This document shows, piece by piece, positions 9,745 through 21,718 of a stretch of 64,000 nucleotides of DNA. Within the stretch, counting starts at the first letter, position 1. Each line of letters opens with the position of its first letter. Source of the DNA: Paraphoma chrysanthemicola (Eukaryota; Ascomycota; Dothideomycetes; Pleosporales; Phaeosphaeriaceae); assembly GCA_020744225.1 (NCBI GenBank), contig JAGMWG010000001.1:3782001-3846000 (forward strand). The letters are read 5' to 3'. Under the pieces are notes generated by a model. That model was given only the letters and a program-made list of their open reading frames with translations. It was not told the DNA's origin and did no database searches. A program made the translations under genes and the position numbers.

Positions 9745-12016
9745 TCACCGGTGTGACACGGCACCGGCCTTAATTTCTCGCTTCATCTCCTCCAGCTTCT
9801 TGTGCATCTTCAATAGATCATTCCTCTGCGCCTCGGTAGGCGCCTTGTCCGACTCGGTCAGCTGCCAGTACAGCTCTTCGTACTTCTTGTAATATTTCTG
9901 GAACCGCTGCGAGAGCTCCACCGTCTGGCGGAAGCTCAGGCTGGGCACGGATGGTGATGTGGTGGATGATGAGGAGGCGCCCGGTGACGTCTGTGAGTTG
10001 CCGTGGTAACGCGAGGCCAGGCCGGTGTCAATGTTGGTGACCTTGCGCACCTTGGGCGCAGTGGAGGGCGTGTTGGAGGAGGATGAGGACTCATCTGATT
10101 TGCGCTTGAGAGAAGTGGTGCTCGAGGGAGTGGAGCCGTTGAGTCGGCCGTTGGTGTGCGAGGGGGTGTGGTTTGGTGTTGCACGGTCAAGGTGGGGCTT
10201 CTTGACAGCCAGGTTGTGGTTGTGAATGTCGCTGTCAATGTCGTTCGCCTTGCGCTTGAGTGAGCGATCGGAGTTGCCATTGGAGACCTTAGCGGGTGAA
10301 GCCGCGGCCGCGAGGGCCCGGTGCACGGGATGGGTATCCTCGAAGTCGCTGGCATTGACGGGAGGTGAGGCCGAGAGGGGCGAGGGATTCTTGGGCTTGG
10401 TGTTGACGGGCATTGCAGGCTTGACTGGCCGCGCGGAGCGGTTCTGGTGGGGATCGCGTGCGGCCATCTTGGGCTTGACTCGTGGAGTGGAGTTTCCCTC
10501 GCCGGTGGGTGCCTTCTTGGAGCGGACTTTGGTGGGATCAGAAGAGGAAGTCGAGGCGTAGCGGTCGGCAGGTGCAGTGGGGCGAGAGGAGGAAGGAGCG
10601 GTGGTGGAGCTCGGAGCTTTCTTGGGCTCGTATTTGACGTCCTTCACCGACGGCCTCTCTTTCACCACCGTCTTGAGCTTGATTTCGGGATCCTTGGGTA
10701 CTCTAATCTTCTTCTCCATAGACTTATCATCAGCCTTCTTCGCCGCGGGCTTCTTCTTGGTCAGATCGGAGATCTTGTGCATGGGCGTGCTCGCTTTGGG
10801 CTTGGGTTCGGGCGCCTTCACTTTGGAGCGCGACAGACAGATGCCCTGTCCTCGCTCCTCACGTGGCAGCAGTATTTGCCAGAGCTTGTCGTCCTTCGCC
10901 AGCCGTTGGCGGTCAAACGACTTGATTGCACTGTCAATTGCCTGCTCGCGGTCCTCCGAGGATTGGTAGGGGAACTTGAAGGGGTTGATCTCACGAAACG
11001 CCTTGTCAGTCAGCTGCCACTTGTCTGTGTCGGGTGAAGAGCGCTTCGCAATCTTTGACAGCAGCTCGCGCATGTTGGCAGTCGAGGTGCGACATGTCTG
11101 CGCGAGAGCGGCCTCTGTGTCTGGCCGGCGAGCGAGCAGGTGGATGACTGGCACCCGCAGCGCAGTGATGACTACATCGTGGGTGCTGCCGGGCTGCGAC
11201 GTGGGCGGCCGCTTGTGCATGGGCGAAGAAGGTCCGCTGAGCAGGGGCGATCCGAGCTTGGAAGGCGCCAGGTGCTGCGCCTTGAAGCCCGTCGACGGGA
11301 AGCGGCGGTGGCCCGGTGTGCGTGAGGGAGTGGCGTCGCCGACAATAGTCCTGCAAGCAGCCGTGTCAGTCGACGCATAACCAAAAGCGAGATTCATCAT
11401 CACGGGAGCACAATGCAAGTCGACACCGGAAGTCAATGGGCAGCAGCGGGATCACCGGGGAAGCATACTTGTTGGCTTGCTTGATCTCCGAGATGGCAGC
11501 CATGCTGCTCCTCAGCTGCTCCAGCGCCGAGTCGACGCCCGCCGTCACATGTTCGGCCTGCTGCACTGTGAGGTTGTGGTTGACGAGGCCCGCGAACTCG
11601 AGCTCGTCGTCGCTGCCAGCCCCGCTGGACCGGTACAGTTCGCATCGGTAGCTCTCGGAGCTGCTCTGGAGGAGGTGTGTTTTGTCACCGTACTTGAGTT
11701 GCTGTGGTGCGTGGTCAGCCAGGGTCGTGCCTTCCTCCTGTCCCGAATCGAACCATCACAACACCGAACCACGACAACATGTCGTGGCGGCACAGCAAGC
11801 TTCGGGAAAGGTCTGCACACGTACAGGAGTGCGTCCAAAGAATATCTGCGGTGGCTTCCCGCTCCTGACGCTGTCCAGGAGCTCGTCAACAATGTCCTGC
11901 GTCATTTCCACCTGCATGGCCTGCATCGGCGGCGATTTGGCGTCCCTGAAGCCCATCTCGCCGTCCGGAGCCCCGACCAGGGCAATGCCGCCCGTGGGAA
12001 GCAGTGATGTCCCCAT
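9745..12016 (-). CDS. ELL1: RNA polymerase II elongation factor ELL-like protein
   Basis: Exons 12016-11825, 11701-11469 and 11350-9745 give 676 aa. Joining restores the ELL N-terminal domain: VDELLDSVRSGKPPQIFFGR, then TPQLKYGDKTHLLQSSSESY, RCELY, and the LRSSMAAISEIKQANK helix. A winged-helix-like region follows (VPVIHLLARRPDTEAALAQT and further). Next is a long disordered Lys/Ser/Pro-rich middle with many basic nuclear-localisation patches. The C-terminal segment is a coiled coil (LSQRFQKYYKKYEELYWQLT) resembling the occludin/ELL homology domain. In other eukaryotes ELL with its partner EAF stimulates elongation by Pol II in the super-elongation complex. Without intron removal the N-terminal half is lost. 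The start is the first ATG giving the conserved N-terminus. Confidence 0.85.
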
Positions 12017-15000
12017 GGTGAGCGTGCTGGTGTTCGATCTCGCAGAGAAGCGGATCGAGGTGTCAAGCTCGCACCCGGTTGCTGTCAAGGGAAGCAATGC
12101 ATGGAGAGAGCACCGAGGCACTGAGCAGTCAGCAAGCAGTGCAGCGGTGCAAAGTGGTTGCCCGTCCGGGAGGCCTCTGGCGTTTGGTGAGGCGTTCGAA
12201 GATTCGAGGAGTGATGGAGAGGCGAACAAAGGACTCGCTGCTCGGAGGACCGTCAGACACGGTCAGACTGTCATAGCGCGGTGGTCCCGGGATCCAGCGA
12301 GCAAGCGTGCACGGGTGTCAAGGTACGCTGCTGAAACGATTGGCTGTCCCAAACAGAATAAAGGCCGGCGGATTGAATCGTCACAGTCAGTAGGCACTGC
12401 ACTCGTCGAGAGGCTCGCAGCAGAGTGAGGAGCAGTGGGAGCGTTCTGCCGAGCGAGGTGTCGTGTTGGGCCAGCGTGCATGCCTCAGAGGGCGGTGGTG
12501 CCGAACAAGGGCGGTCGAGGCATAGAACGATTACGCCTGTTCTGGCTGCCAAACCCACCGGCGGCCCGCATTCAAGGTACCTCGTGCTACATCAATCTGG
12601 CGCCGGCTGCAAGGCATTACCACTTTGCGCCCGCCATTCCCCATTCCATTTATTAACTCAGTCATGCCCACCGCCATCACCTTCAGCCCTCGAGTCCTAG
12701 GCGCCGAACGTCATGGTCGGCACGCTCGTCACTCACAGTCGACGCGCCCTGGCCAGCCAGCACCCGCGGATCGAGTGGGAGAGTGTGCTGAGTCTGGCTC
12801 AGGCTGGGCAGCTCCACCGTCACCTGTGGCAGCGGCGCGGGCAGCAAATCGCTTTGCGTTAAAAAAACGACTGCAACGGAAGTTGGCTGCCGGGCCCTGC
12901 CTAACATCCTTGCCCACTCACGCCAGCGAGACCGGGGATGAGTTGGCGTACCTGTTTCGAATCCGACATGCGCTTGCGCAATGTTTGAGACCCCAGAATT
13001 GCCCTACCTCATGCTGGCCCTGCAATTCTCCTCACAATAACGCCGGTGAGGCTGCCTTTGCAAGCATCGGCTGACCAGCAAAACGCAGCGCGGCTTGAGG
13101 CTGCGGGTGGGAGCATCGCGTCACCCGCGCGCTCTGTCATCCGGCGTGGCGGGTTCGCATCGGTCGTGGCTAGGTCAGCCTTCATCGGGATGCGCCACGG
13201 CAGCAGCCATCTGCACAGGGTCAGCGAGGCCTGACCTATTTTGGTCCAGCCCTGTTCGTTCACGGGAGCCCCGCACCTCTGTGGAACCATCCACCAGTGC
13301 ATAGCATGCTCGTGCTTGACCTCGCTGATAGAGGAGCGCTTTTGTGGTGAAGACGCACATAATTTACGAGCATTGCCATTGTTTGGGGTGCGAAGGATGG
13401 TCCAGCACCACATGTGCCCAAAACTCAAGCGAGCGTGGAGCGCAACGCCAGCACCCCACTCCCGCCCAATTACTCAGAACAGTATTCTCCGGTCAGCAGC
13501 AAACACTTCCGACGACAGCTGCAGCCAGAAAAGACGGTTTCCATGTTTCCACGCTGCCTTTCCCAACTGCCAACCGGCTGCAGCGTCAAGCGAAAAGGTG
13601 GAGACTAGCCATGGACTAGATATCTAACCCGCGTCGGTACTTCGCGCTCGGTTCGGCGGCCAGCAGGAATAGCCGGCTGTGAGCGAACGTGTTACTCTGC
13701 GTGTGCATGAGTTAACATGGGCGCAGGTGGACGAGTAACGTGTGCTCGTAGGTGCTTTGTCCTCCCACAAGATCTGCAGCAGAACCGACGTTTGCGTGCA
13801 TGACGAGTCCCAAGCATCCCGTAGATGCAGTCATCCTACAGCATTACAACACCACTACACGAGGATCGCTGACTTTCAATGATAATGCTCAGCTTATTAG
13901 TATTGGAAGTGCCTGTGACTATGCCCCAAGCTCGCGTCCCAATATGGAAGGATTCCGCCTTCTGGAAGCTCTCCGTCGTACAATATCTCGCACCCCGGGC
14001 CCCGACTTTTGCGATATTAGTCTGTGAAGCGGTCGCGGGGTACATAGATTGGTTACCACAAGCTCAGTCACCAGGTCATCAGATCATCAGGGGCAATCAG
14101 TACTACAGTGGCTTCTTGGTCTATTTGCCCCTCCTTCGTGCAACGACTGACGGAAGCAGTAGTTGCTCCACTCACGTCGGACTTCAAAAGCCGTCGTCAT
14201 TGAGTATTGTCCTGCAACATTCGTAAGGCAGACTGCAGGAGTCGCTCCATGGTAAGATTGAACTCAGGTCCTGTCAATAGGCACCACAAGGCATCTTTAT
14301 CACGATATTCCAATTCGCTCGCAATCCAACCGACGGCCCGAATTGAGGGTCATTCAACCCGTGCGCTTTCCTCGGATCTCCTCTGGATGAGGCTGATGAT
14401 CGGAAACGCCTCCTTTTGCCACGCTTTCAATGCACCCACACCACTTTACTTTTGCACACCAGCACCAGGTTCCGCAACTCGGCATTAATAACCGGTCCGC
14501 AAAGTGTCTGCGACGCGCGCCTGGGTCGGGCAGCGAAATTTCCCCAGACCTTGCAATATCTCGAACGCCTCGGCTAAGGGCTATATCACGCGCATACTAT
14601 TCCGACAAGAGATGCATCAACGACGGGTTCGCGAATCTCATTTCTACCATATTACTGTCGCGGGTGCTCGTCGACCAATCCTCTTTAATTTCCAGCGGTT
14701 ACATCATCATCAACACCACCACTGCTGATGAAGTGTATCACCATCCGGCACACTTTCCTTGCTGTTTACTTGCGTTTCGCGTTTGCTTTTTGGGCTGGGC
14801 TTTTCGTCTCGCAAAAAAGGCACGGAAACTCTCGTCGTGGGAGAAGTTTGGCCGCGGCGCCGAATAAATCGCGCGCCTTCCGCTTCCGAAGTGTGAAAGA
14901 CCATGGTCCAGAAAGTGTGTTCCGAGCCAGCCACTTTTGCTTTCCACCATACAATTTTCCGCCTTCTTCCGCGCGCGCACCACACCACACCACATCGTCC

Positions 15001-16115
15001 ACATTGTGTCCCACATGTCCGCCGCCGTCCATGCACCTGTCCCAACCGGCGCACTAACTTAGTCTCGATCAGGGAATGTGTAAACTACGACCTTCCCGAT
15101 CATCTCGCTGCATCGATAAGCCAGCGCACATTAACGCATGGAATATATTGCGCAGTGACATTCCCTTTCTCTCTCATTCAACAAGTGCCTTTCTAGAAGG
15201 TTTTACGTGAAATGCCGCGACCCGTGTGCGAGGGGGAACCTGCGTGAACTGTTCTGTACGTTGCCGTTGGGAGTTGCCGTGCGTTCGGGTGCGGGCGTAT
15301 GCATTGGGCAGGGAATGCGCGGGGGGGCTGGGAAGGGTTCGGACAGGGCGGTGCCCTGCGCTTGAGAGGATTGGGTGAGGCGGATGTGGCGCGGGCGAGG
15401 CGATCATCGTATTGTTTGGTATGTTGCCAAGGGATGGTAGGGATGGGTGGTTTGGTTGGTGGTAGGCGGACTTTTGGGGTGCGTGGTTTGAGAATGGATT
15501 TTGGGTGAAGATCGTGGTTGTAGCATTGATAGGTGCGGATTGGGCGAAAACGACATTCGCCCAGATAATCCCTCGCTCGTACACATGGACCTTGCGCACT
15601 CAATGCTCCGCTCTGATTTTCGATTCTGAGTTTAACACTGAGAGGAAGGAATGCGCTTGAAAGGCTAGTAGTCTGAGTACGTCAAACGTTTTAGATAGAA
15701 TATATCTTCCTTCGCTCCCTTAATTTCGGACTAAGCGTGGTAACGACCGTCAGTTCTTTTCTTTTCGATATATCATGCAAATTGGTGCTGTCAATAACCT
15801 TTGATGTTATCTGTGCAATCGTGCCAGCTTCAAGGACTGGTGATATTGGATACACTAGGTTGTGACCTCGCTCTATCCGTTCTCATCATTTTTGGATTCA
15901 GTTCCTGTCTAAACAGCCAATTGATCCTGTTATTTAGGCTCACACGATAGGTTTGTCTACGTGTCAGGCTGGCGAAGATGCTGTCTCGTTGTTTCGGGGC
16001 AGTGAATAGCTCTCTCGAACGGTTGAAGTAATGCAGCATTTCTCGGAATTGGAACTAAAAAGTAGATGTATTCATTAATGAGAGGTCTGTCCATGTTTCG
16101 TGAGAGTGAGATCCG
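12017..16115. other. 4.1 kb without a supportable gene
   Basis: The stretch lies between the ELL start and the stop of the fungal-N/C2H2 gene. Open frames on both strands reach ~150 codons (12625-13074 plus, 14430-14867 plus, 15174-15599 minus), but none carries a domain, signal peptide or convincing splice continuation. Composition shifts from GC-rich (12-13.7 kb) to AT-richer (15.6-16.1 kb). A pyrimidine-rich segment and CACACCACACCACA runs occur near 14.98 kb. Long upstream regulatory DNA of ELL, a non-coding transcript or an unrecognised intron-rich gene are all possible. Confidence 0.45.
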
Positions 16116-18951
16116 TTAGTGCTTTGTGCGGCGGACGGCAAATTCTTTCTCGACGAGCTGAACTATGTCTTCGTCTGACTCCAACGCGGCAATCCCCTGC
16201 ACCAATTCCAAAGATGATGTTTCCAGACTCTCGATCTCTTTCCGTTTCAGTTCATGAACATCTACTGGAACTAGCTTCGCCAACTCTTCCACAGCTGACC
16301 TTACGTGTTGCAAGATCTCGCGAAGAGGCTCCTCATTGTCGAAGGACGCGAAGTATATTCCAGAAAACACAGGGTCAACTTCTGGTAGATATCTCCTGGA
16401 CATCTGCTCCCACTCTTGCGTCACTTGCACTACAGTATCATCAGGCACCTCGTAAGTTTTTGAGGCGCTTAGTGCGAACTCGTCCAGGGTCGCCTTCAAA
16501 GCTTGAGCGACTTTAATACAGGATTTTATGTCGATCGGATCGTTGGCGTGCTTCAGTTCACTTGCCCACCTGCACAAAGCAAGACCATGAAAGTATAGGC
16601 GCAATTTGAAGGGGTGGGGACCGCTCCCTGTCAAACTGTCCGATGGTAGTGCATAAATGTCATGCGCACATTGCGCACATAGTGATTTGAGAACTGGCAG
16701 ATGCCGCGCTGCACTGATTTCTCCGTCCTTGAGTTCATCAACAACAGTGTCATCCTCATGTGCTGATGATTGCGGCGGCTGCTGCAAATCGTGAGGCATT
16801 GGTGGCGGGGGTTCGGTAGAACTAGAGCGTGGATAAAAGGGAACATAGGAACCTGGTTGCGCCGGGGTAGGATTCATGGACGCAGGCTCGTGCGGCGACG
16901 AGACCTGTGAATGGTTGGGACCCTGACTTAGTTGCTCCTCCAAAATGATCGTAACGCGCTTCATCTGACGTTTGTACCGACCGATATCGATCCAATCAAC
17001 GAGAACGCTCACAAGCGCAAATTTGTACCCATTGCCTTTGCGTTTACATAGGTCCTCGTTTTGGCTTTCAATAAGGTCGTTGATAACACGACGGCAGCCG
17101 GCCGAAGGAATCTCATGGAGGATGCCAGTAATACGCCTAGATGTTTCCTTGAACCTCTCAACTTTGAGTGCAATCTTTTCTTGAGGAATATATTGTCTTC
17201 TCGCTATGACGTCTGCCCAATATAAGGCATCCCGGGATTTCTCTAAAGTAAAGAGAGCAAAACCAAGATCTGCATCTGGATATTCGCTTTGCTGGTCCCA
17301 ACTAGGCGGGTGCGCGCTCTGATCCCCCTTGTTTCGCTCGGGCCCGACTTCCGCTAGCTCTTCTGGTGATGGCGGTCGTTCACTTTCAAATGTGAGCGTT
17401 GATGCACGCGAAATCTTGGAAGATTCGCCAAAATTGGCTTCGATGGCTGCATTCGATTCAGAAGTACCTTCGTCGACTACATCAATTGGAATCGCGAAGA
17501 CCGCAAGCTGCTCTAGGTGGGATGCGAGATGCCGCTTGAACAATTTGGGTTCAACGCAGATAATTTGGTTGGATGCTACACCCACCCCTTCGCGTTCTCT
17601 GAGACGATGGACCCATTCCGAGCAGCAAGGACAGTCTGTAGCGGAGATCTGCGCAAGGGACTGACGAGCAATGTCGAGGACCAGCATCTCTTCGTCGTCT
17701 GCCAATAAGTGCGGATGCCGCCGTCGGACATGCGCCAGATAACCCTCTTTGGATTCCAAATTCTTGTTCTGGCAAAGCCGGCAAACGTAGGTGACACGAT
17801 GATTCTGCATTTCGTGATGGAACCACTCGTTGATGTCCGCAAAATAAGGGGCATCACAGTCCGCAAATGTGCATACGTACGCGCGAAGATCAGCATACAC
17901 ATGACGATGCCACGACCGCTCGTTTTTAAATCTCTTTATACGGTAGCAGAAAGGACATTCCACCTCATTCCTCGTTCCATTTTGCAGTTTTTCAAGGTTC
18001 GGAACCCTGATTCCAGTGAGGGCGGAGAGGTCGCCGTCGATAGATCGGGATATGGTCGTGTAAGATCTCGCATCAGTCTCGGCATCTGAAAAATCCCATG
18101 TATTCAGCATGTGAGAAGTTATCTGCCCAGTTGGCAAAGTCGAAGCCTTGGTGAAAAATGTTGACGGGCGGCTTGAAGAGTCAATCTGCCGTGATCGAGC
18201 TTGCGGGACCTCCCTGGGGACTTTGGGATCCGAGAGCCTTCCCAAAGATTCATCAATAGACATATCCTCAAGCTTTCCTCGATGGTCCCGTATGTAGCTT
18301 AGGTAGTGCCGACGTTGGGTGATGGCTCGACCAAGCCGTTTTTGGAGAAACCCATATTCTTTAGAAGCAAGCTTTGAGTACTTCTCGCCCACGTGTGCGA
18401 TATCGAACTGATCATTGAAACGATATCGATCGCGACTTAGAGCTTTAGCGAAGAGATTCACGGGTGTGGCTTGTCGGATCAAGCTAGATATCCTGAAGAG
18501 TCGTGTGATGGATGCATTGATGCCCTTCAAAAGCTCTGTCTCTTCATCTTGGAATTCTTCGGTGCAAAGCATGTCAGGCTCGATAGCGGTTGCACCATCT
18601 CGCTCCCCAGAGCTGATCTCTAGTACTTCAGCGTTCACGTATCAGTACTAGGTCAGTCAAGAACAAGGACCACCTACACTCTCCAACTGCCTCAGATAAG
18701 TCTTCCAAAAGTTCTAAGACATGAGAAAGGATGTCTTCTTCGTGCCTTAGTCGTGATTCGAGTGAGAGCGGGGACCGCGGGGCCTGAAGGGCGCCGATGT
18801 TGCCAGCCCATAGAGCAAGTCTTCCAACCTCTTCGCTTACTTGTCCAGTACTGATGCGAGACCTGGATTCGTGTCGATTGCTGAGCTCAGTAATCACGGA
18901 TTTGAGCGTGGTTATACAGCTCGAGCATGCCGTGGCTACGGGTGTCGGCAT
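16116..18951 (-). CDS. Fungal-N/C2H2 zinc-finger protein, incompatibility- or NLR-associated type
   Basis: Exon 1 starts at 18951 and ends at 18674 (or 18680); exon 2 is about 18612-16116, giving about 923 aa. Exon 1 has the fungal N-terminal module MPTPVATACSSCITTLKSVI, then LALWAGNIGA, ESRLRH and LELLEDLSEA, which usually precedes SGER at the exon junction. From about residue 310 comes a C2H2 array: CPFC with RSWHRHVYADLRAYVC, CTFADCDAPYF with WFHHEMQNH, CRLCQNKN with HVRRRH, and finally CPCC with FKRHLASHLEQLAVFAIP. In other fungi this set sits at the N-terminus of NLR, ankyrin or kinase-like proteins. Here there is no NACHT, NB-ARC or repeat domain. The C-terminal ~450 residues are helical and unknown to me. 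The exact donor in exon 1 is uncertain. Confidence 0.75.
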
Positions 18952-19198
18952 CGTGTTTTTGTCTGACCGCCAGCCAGCTTTGTTTAGCCCGGTGCAAGAG
19001 ATCAAAGGTGCGTATGGGATGAATCACAGTGTAGGGAAACAGATATATCAGTGCTCTACATGATCTCGTTGGCATGCTATATGGCACAAGGCTGGGGATA
19101 GACACGAGTGCGGGGCACGTGGGGGCGGATATACGATGTCGACTCAGCCTAAGCCTGGAACCCAGCCTGCTCCTGCAATCTTCTTATGCATAGTTGCT
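18952..19198. promoter_or_regulatory. Shared divergent promoter region
   Basis: Only about 247 bp separates the two opposite start codons (18951 minus and 19199 plus). Any promoter elements for both genes must lie here or inside the coding ends. No clear TATA box is seen. Shared control is inferred from geometry alone. Confidence 0.4.
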
Positions 19199-20947
19199 AT
19201 GAGCGGTCTTGAGATTGCCGGTGTCCTTCTCGGAGCTTTTCCTCTGATCGTCACCAGTGTCGAGCACTGGCGCGATGTCGCTAAAGTTGGTGGCTACTTC
19301 TGGCGCGTGAAGCAGGAATACATCGCGTGCCGCAGGGAGGTCCAATTTCACGAGCTTTTGTACAAGCGGAATCTCAAGGAGCTCCTCTTGCCAATCCTAC
19401 ACGACGTAGGTGATATGACCCAGCTATTGAGCGATCCAGGTGGCAAAGGTTGGAGTGAGGAAGGGCTTCAAGATCGCTTGACGAACCGATTGCAAGAATC
19501 TTACGCCTTGTACATGGAGATAGTTAACGAGATGAATGAGGCAGCTCAGAAACTGAAGCAAGAGTTGGTAATTGATAAGACACCGATTCAGAACAGGCTA
19601 GCTCCAGCGAAACCGCAGCAGCCGCCGGCTCTGGCACCACAAAGCAGACCTTCGAAATTCGCCTCCGCCAAAGATAAGTGGGACTACGAGACATTCCGCA
19701 TCAGCTTCAGCTTTGGCGAGCCAGTGCGCAGAGAGCTGTTTGGACGACTGAAGGAATGTAACGAGCGGCTTGAGAAACTTCTTAGCACAAGCGACAAGCT
19801 TTCGGCACTCGAGAACGCAGCTCCAACCGCCACGAAACACTCACACACGTTGGAGTCAACTTTCAAGAAGGTATGGAGGACATCCGATCTTCTATACAGA
19901 GCCATACAAAACGCTTGGCAATGCACTTGTCTGCAACATCACCACGCCAATCTGCGGCTTGAACATCGCAAATCATCCGAGGCCTGCTTTGACATCATTC
20001 TTACACCTGGCAATCACTCATCTCAGTCAATACCTGCATGGTCGTGGAAAGGATTGCAGTGTAAACAGCCAGTCAGCTGTTGCGACCCGCAGCAGAAGCT
20101 GCATCCAGTACCACTGTCGCAATCAAGCCAGAATCCGAACAACTCCACTTCCACACGTTCTTCGCTCATCACGTTGACGAAGAGAAAGCAGGTTGTCTTT
20201 AGGACACCAGCGGCGACCACTCCAAGCATTCAGTTAAGCGGTTCACGCAGCCTAGACATCCGACTCTGTCATGCTTTAGGCACTGCGCATCACGATCAAT
20301 GTCTGGGCACCATTAGCCATGATGATGAAACATTCCACCTGCATCCGGCCAAGCTACAAAATGCACCGGGTACAAGCGAACCTCTAACACTTGATCGTAT
20401 TCTGTCTGGAGATGTTTCTGATCAAATGACCCGCCGCCAACGCTACACGATCGCTCTTCTCCTCGCTTCGTCTGTTGCACAGCTTCACCCTACACCCTGG
20501 CTCAACCCAGCGCTCACCAAAGACGACATCCTCTTCTTTCCGAGCCTGAACGACACATCTTATCACAAACCTTTCATTCGCCAAGGCTTCAAACCCACGC
20601 AACCAAACACCATACCAGCTATCAACGACACAACCTTCGCTTCGCTGGGCATCCTCCTTCTCGAACTCTGCTACGGCCGCCGCCTCGAAGACTACGCCTT
20701 TCGCAAAAAGTACGAGCCGAGCACTGGTGATACGAAGGACGCATTCGATCTTATGGCCGCGCTGAAATGGTCACAAGGGCTATCGGAAGAAGGCGGGCCA
20801 GAGTACGCAGCGGCAGTGAAATGGTGTTTCTTCGCTGGCACTGGGACAGGAAGTGGAAGTAACTCGTGGCGAGGAGAAATTATCAAGAATGTCATCAGGC
20901 CGTTGGAGAAGTGTCAAGAGTTTTTCGAAGGCGTGGGCGTGGTATAA
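19199..20947 (+). CDS. DUF7580 protein with HeLo-like N-terminus and degenerate kinase-like C-terminus
   Basis: This single exon encodes 582 aa. The start at 19199 (MSGLEIAGVLLGAFPLIVTS) is preferred to the in-frame ATG 21 codons upstream because it matches the usual family start. The hydrophobic N-terminal helix followed by a helical bundle (WRVKQEYIACRREVQFHELL and onward) resembles HeLo-like and prion-inhibition domains of fungal cell-death proteins. The C-terminal third keeps the outline of a protein kinase lobe: ALLLASSVAQLHPTPWL, TKDDILFF, then FASLGILLLELCYGRRLED. No catalytic HRD or DFG motif is visible, so it should be a pseudokinase-like DUF7580 domain. Function in this family is unproven. 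Its head-to-head neighbour belongs to another STAND-associated family. Confidence 0.78.
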   Translation: MSGLEIAGVLLGAFPLIVTSVEHWRDVAKVGGYFWRVKQEYIACRREVQFHELLYKRNLKELLLPILHDVGDMTQLLSDPGGKGWSEEGLQDRLTNRLQESYALYMEIVNEMNEAAQKLKQELVIDKTPIQNRLAPAKPQQPPALAPQSRPSKFASAKDKWDYETFRISFSFGEPVRRELFGRLKECNERLEKLLSTSDKLSALENAAPTATKHSHTLESTFKKVWRTSDLLYRAIQNAWQCTCLQHHHANLRLEHRKSSEACFDIILTPGNHSSQSIPAWSWKGLQCKQPVSCCDPQQKLHPVPLSQSSQNPNNSTSTRSSLITLTKRKQVVFRTPAATTPSIQLSGSRSLDIRLCHALGTAHHDQCLGTISHDDETFHLHPAKLQNAPGTSEPLTLDRILSGDVSDQMTRRQRYTIALLLASSVAQLHPTPWLNPALTKDDILFFPSLNDTSYHKPFIRQGFKPTQPNTIPAINDTTFASLGILLLELCYGRRLEDYAFRKKYEPSTGDTKDAFDLMAALKWSQGLSEEGGPEYAAAVKWCFFAGTGTGSGSNSWRGEIIKNVIRPLEKCQEFFEGVGVV

Positions 20948-21089
20948 AATAGTAACAACACAGCTGGATAATGTGCATCACTCGCAAGCGAACGCAATGA
21001 GATATTGCATTATCAAGCCAAAATTGTGAATTAACATTCCATTCATTCGCAAAAACCCTCAACCGTCTGTTTCATGCTACCAAGTGCCA
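20948..21089. other. Convergent 3' region
   Basis: A short AT-rich interval lies between two convergent stop codons and probably contains overlapping 3' UTRs. Confidence 0.4.
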
Positions 21090-21718
21090 CTACCCACGCT
21101 TCTTAGACTGCTCTTGCATCAACGCATGGAATTCCTCTCGTCGCAACCTCCACTGCTCCGCATGATCGGTGGACGAATCAGGCGAAGGAAGCGCCGGCGC
21201 AGATGGTCGTAGCTGCGTCGGGTCATTCACAATGAGTGTAGGGTACTCGCCGTGAACTGTATCGCTGGGTGTACGTTCCGACGGGAGAACAGGCCGGGGA
21301 AGACGAGCCGGTGGGCCGTTTGGGATCGTGTAAAACTCATGGTATGTATTAGTGGGCGGTGGAATGGTGTTCCGCGTTGTAGCGTTTGCTTCGAGTATTA
21401 TGTTCACGGCCCTCTGTGGCTGTTCATTCCGCATGTCGACACTGGCGACAGTGTAAGCGAAACCTTCACTACCCGGACCAAGTGCCGCGTTCTCGCGATC
21501 AAGAAATTCTGCAACGAGTCTGCTGAAGTCCAGTGACTTCATTCCTTGCAGCATTGCCGTAGCATTCTTCCCCAGCTGCCGAAACTCAGTGACCTTCTTT
21601 GGAGTTTACTTTGCTCCATGGGTATGCTTTGCACTGTAGCGCTTTCCCAGGTCGCGAGACCCTCGGCCTTCTTCACGCTGTATGAGAGGAGCGGAGGCCG
21701 CGCCGGAGTCGCAGCCAT
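21090..21718 (-). CDS. Hypothetical protein, two exons, unrecognised
   Basis: Exons 21718-21610 and 21544-21090 give about 187 aa with a 65 bp intron (donor GTAAAC, acceptor CTGCAAG). The product starts MAATPARPPLLSYSVKKAEG, passes through SLDFSRLVAEFLDRENAALG, and has a Pro/Ser-rich middle. It ends in a charged helix (EQWRLRREEFHALMQEQSKK). There is no membrane segment, signal peptide or domain I recognise. The second exon is well supported as coding by length and composition. The first exon and splice choice are weaker, since another acceptor (CGGCAG) lies ~33 bp upstream. The short charged C-terminal helix suggests a protein-interaction role at most. Confidence 0.45.

Noticed and set aside
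9936..10355. Pro/Thr/Arg-rich minus frame inside the ELL gene
   Set aside because: Shadow of the low-complexity middle part of ELL in another frame.
15174..15599. 141-codon minus frame rich in Pro, His and Thr
   Set aside because: Overlapping frames in the same interval have equally biased composition; looks like pyrimidine-rich non-coding DNA read as protein.
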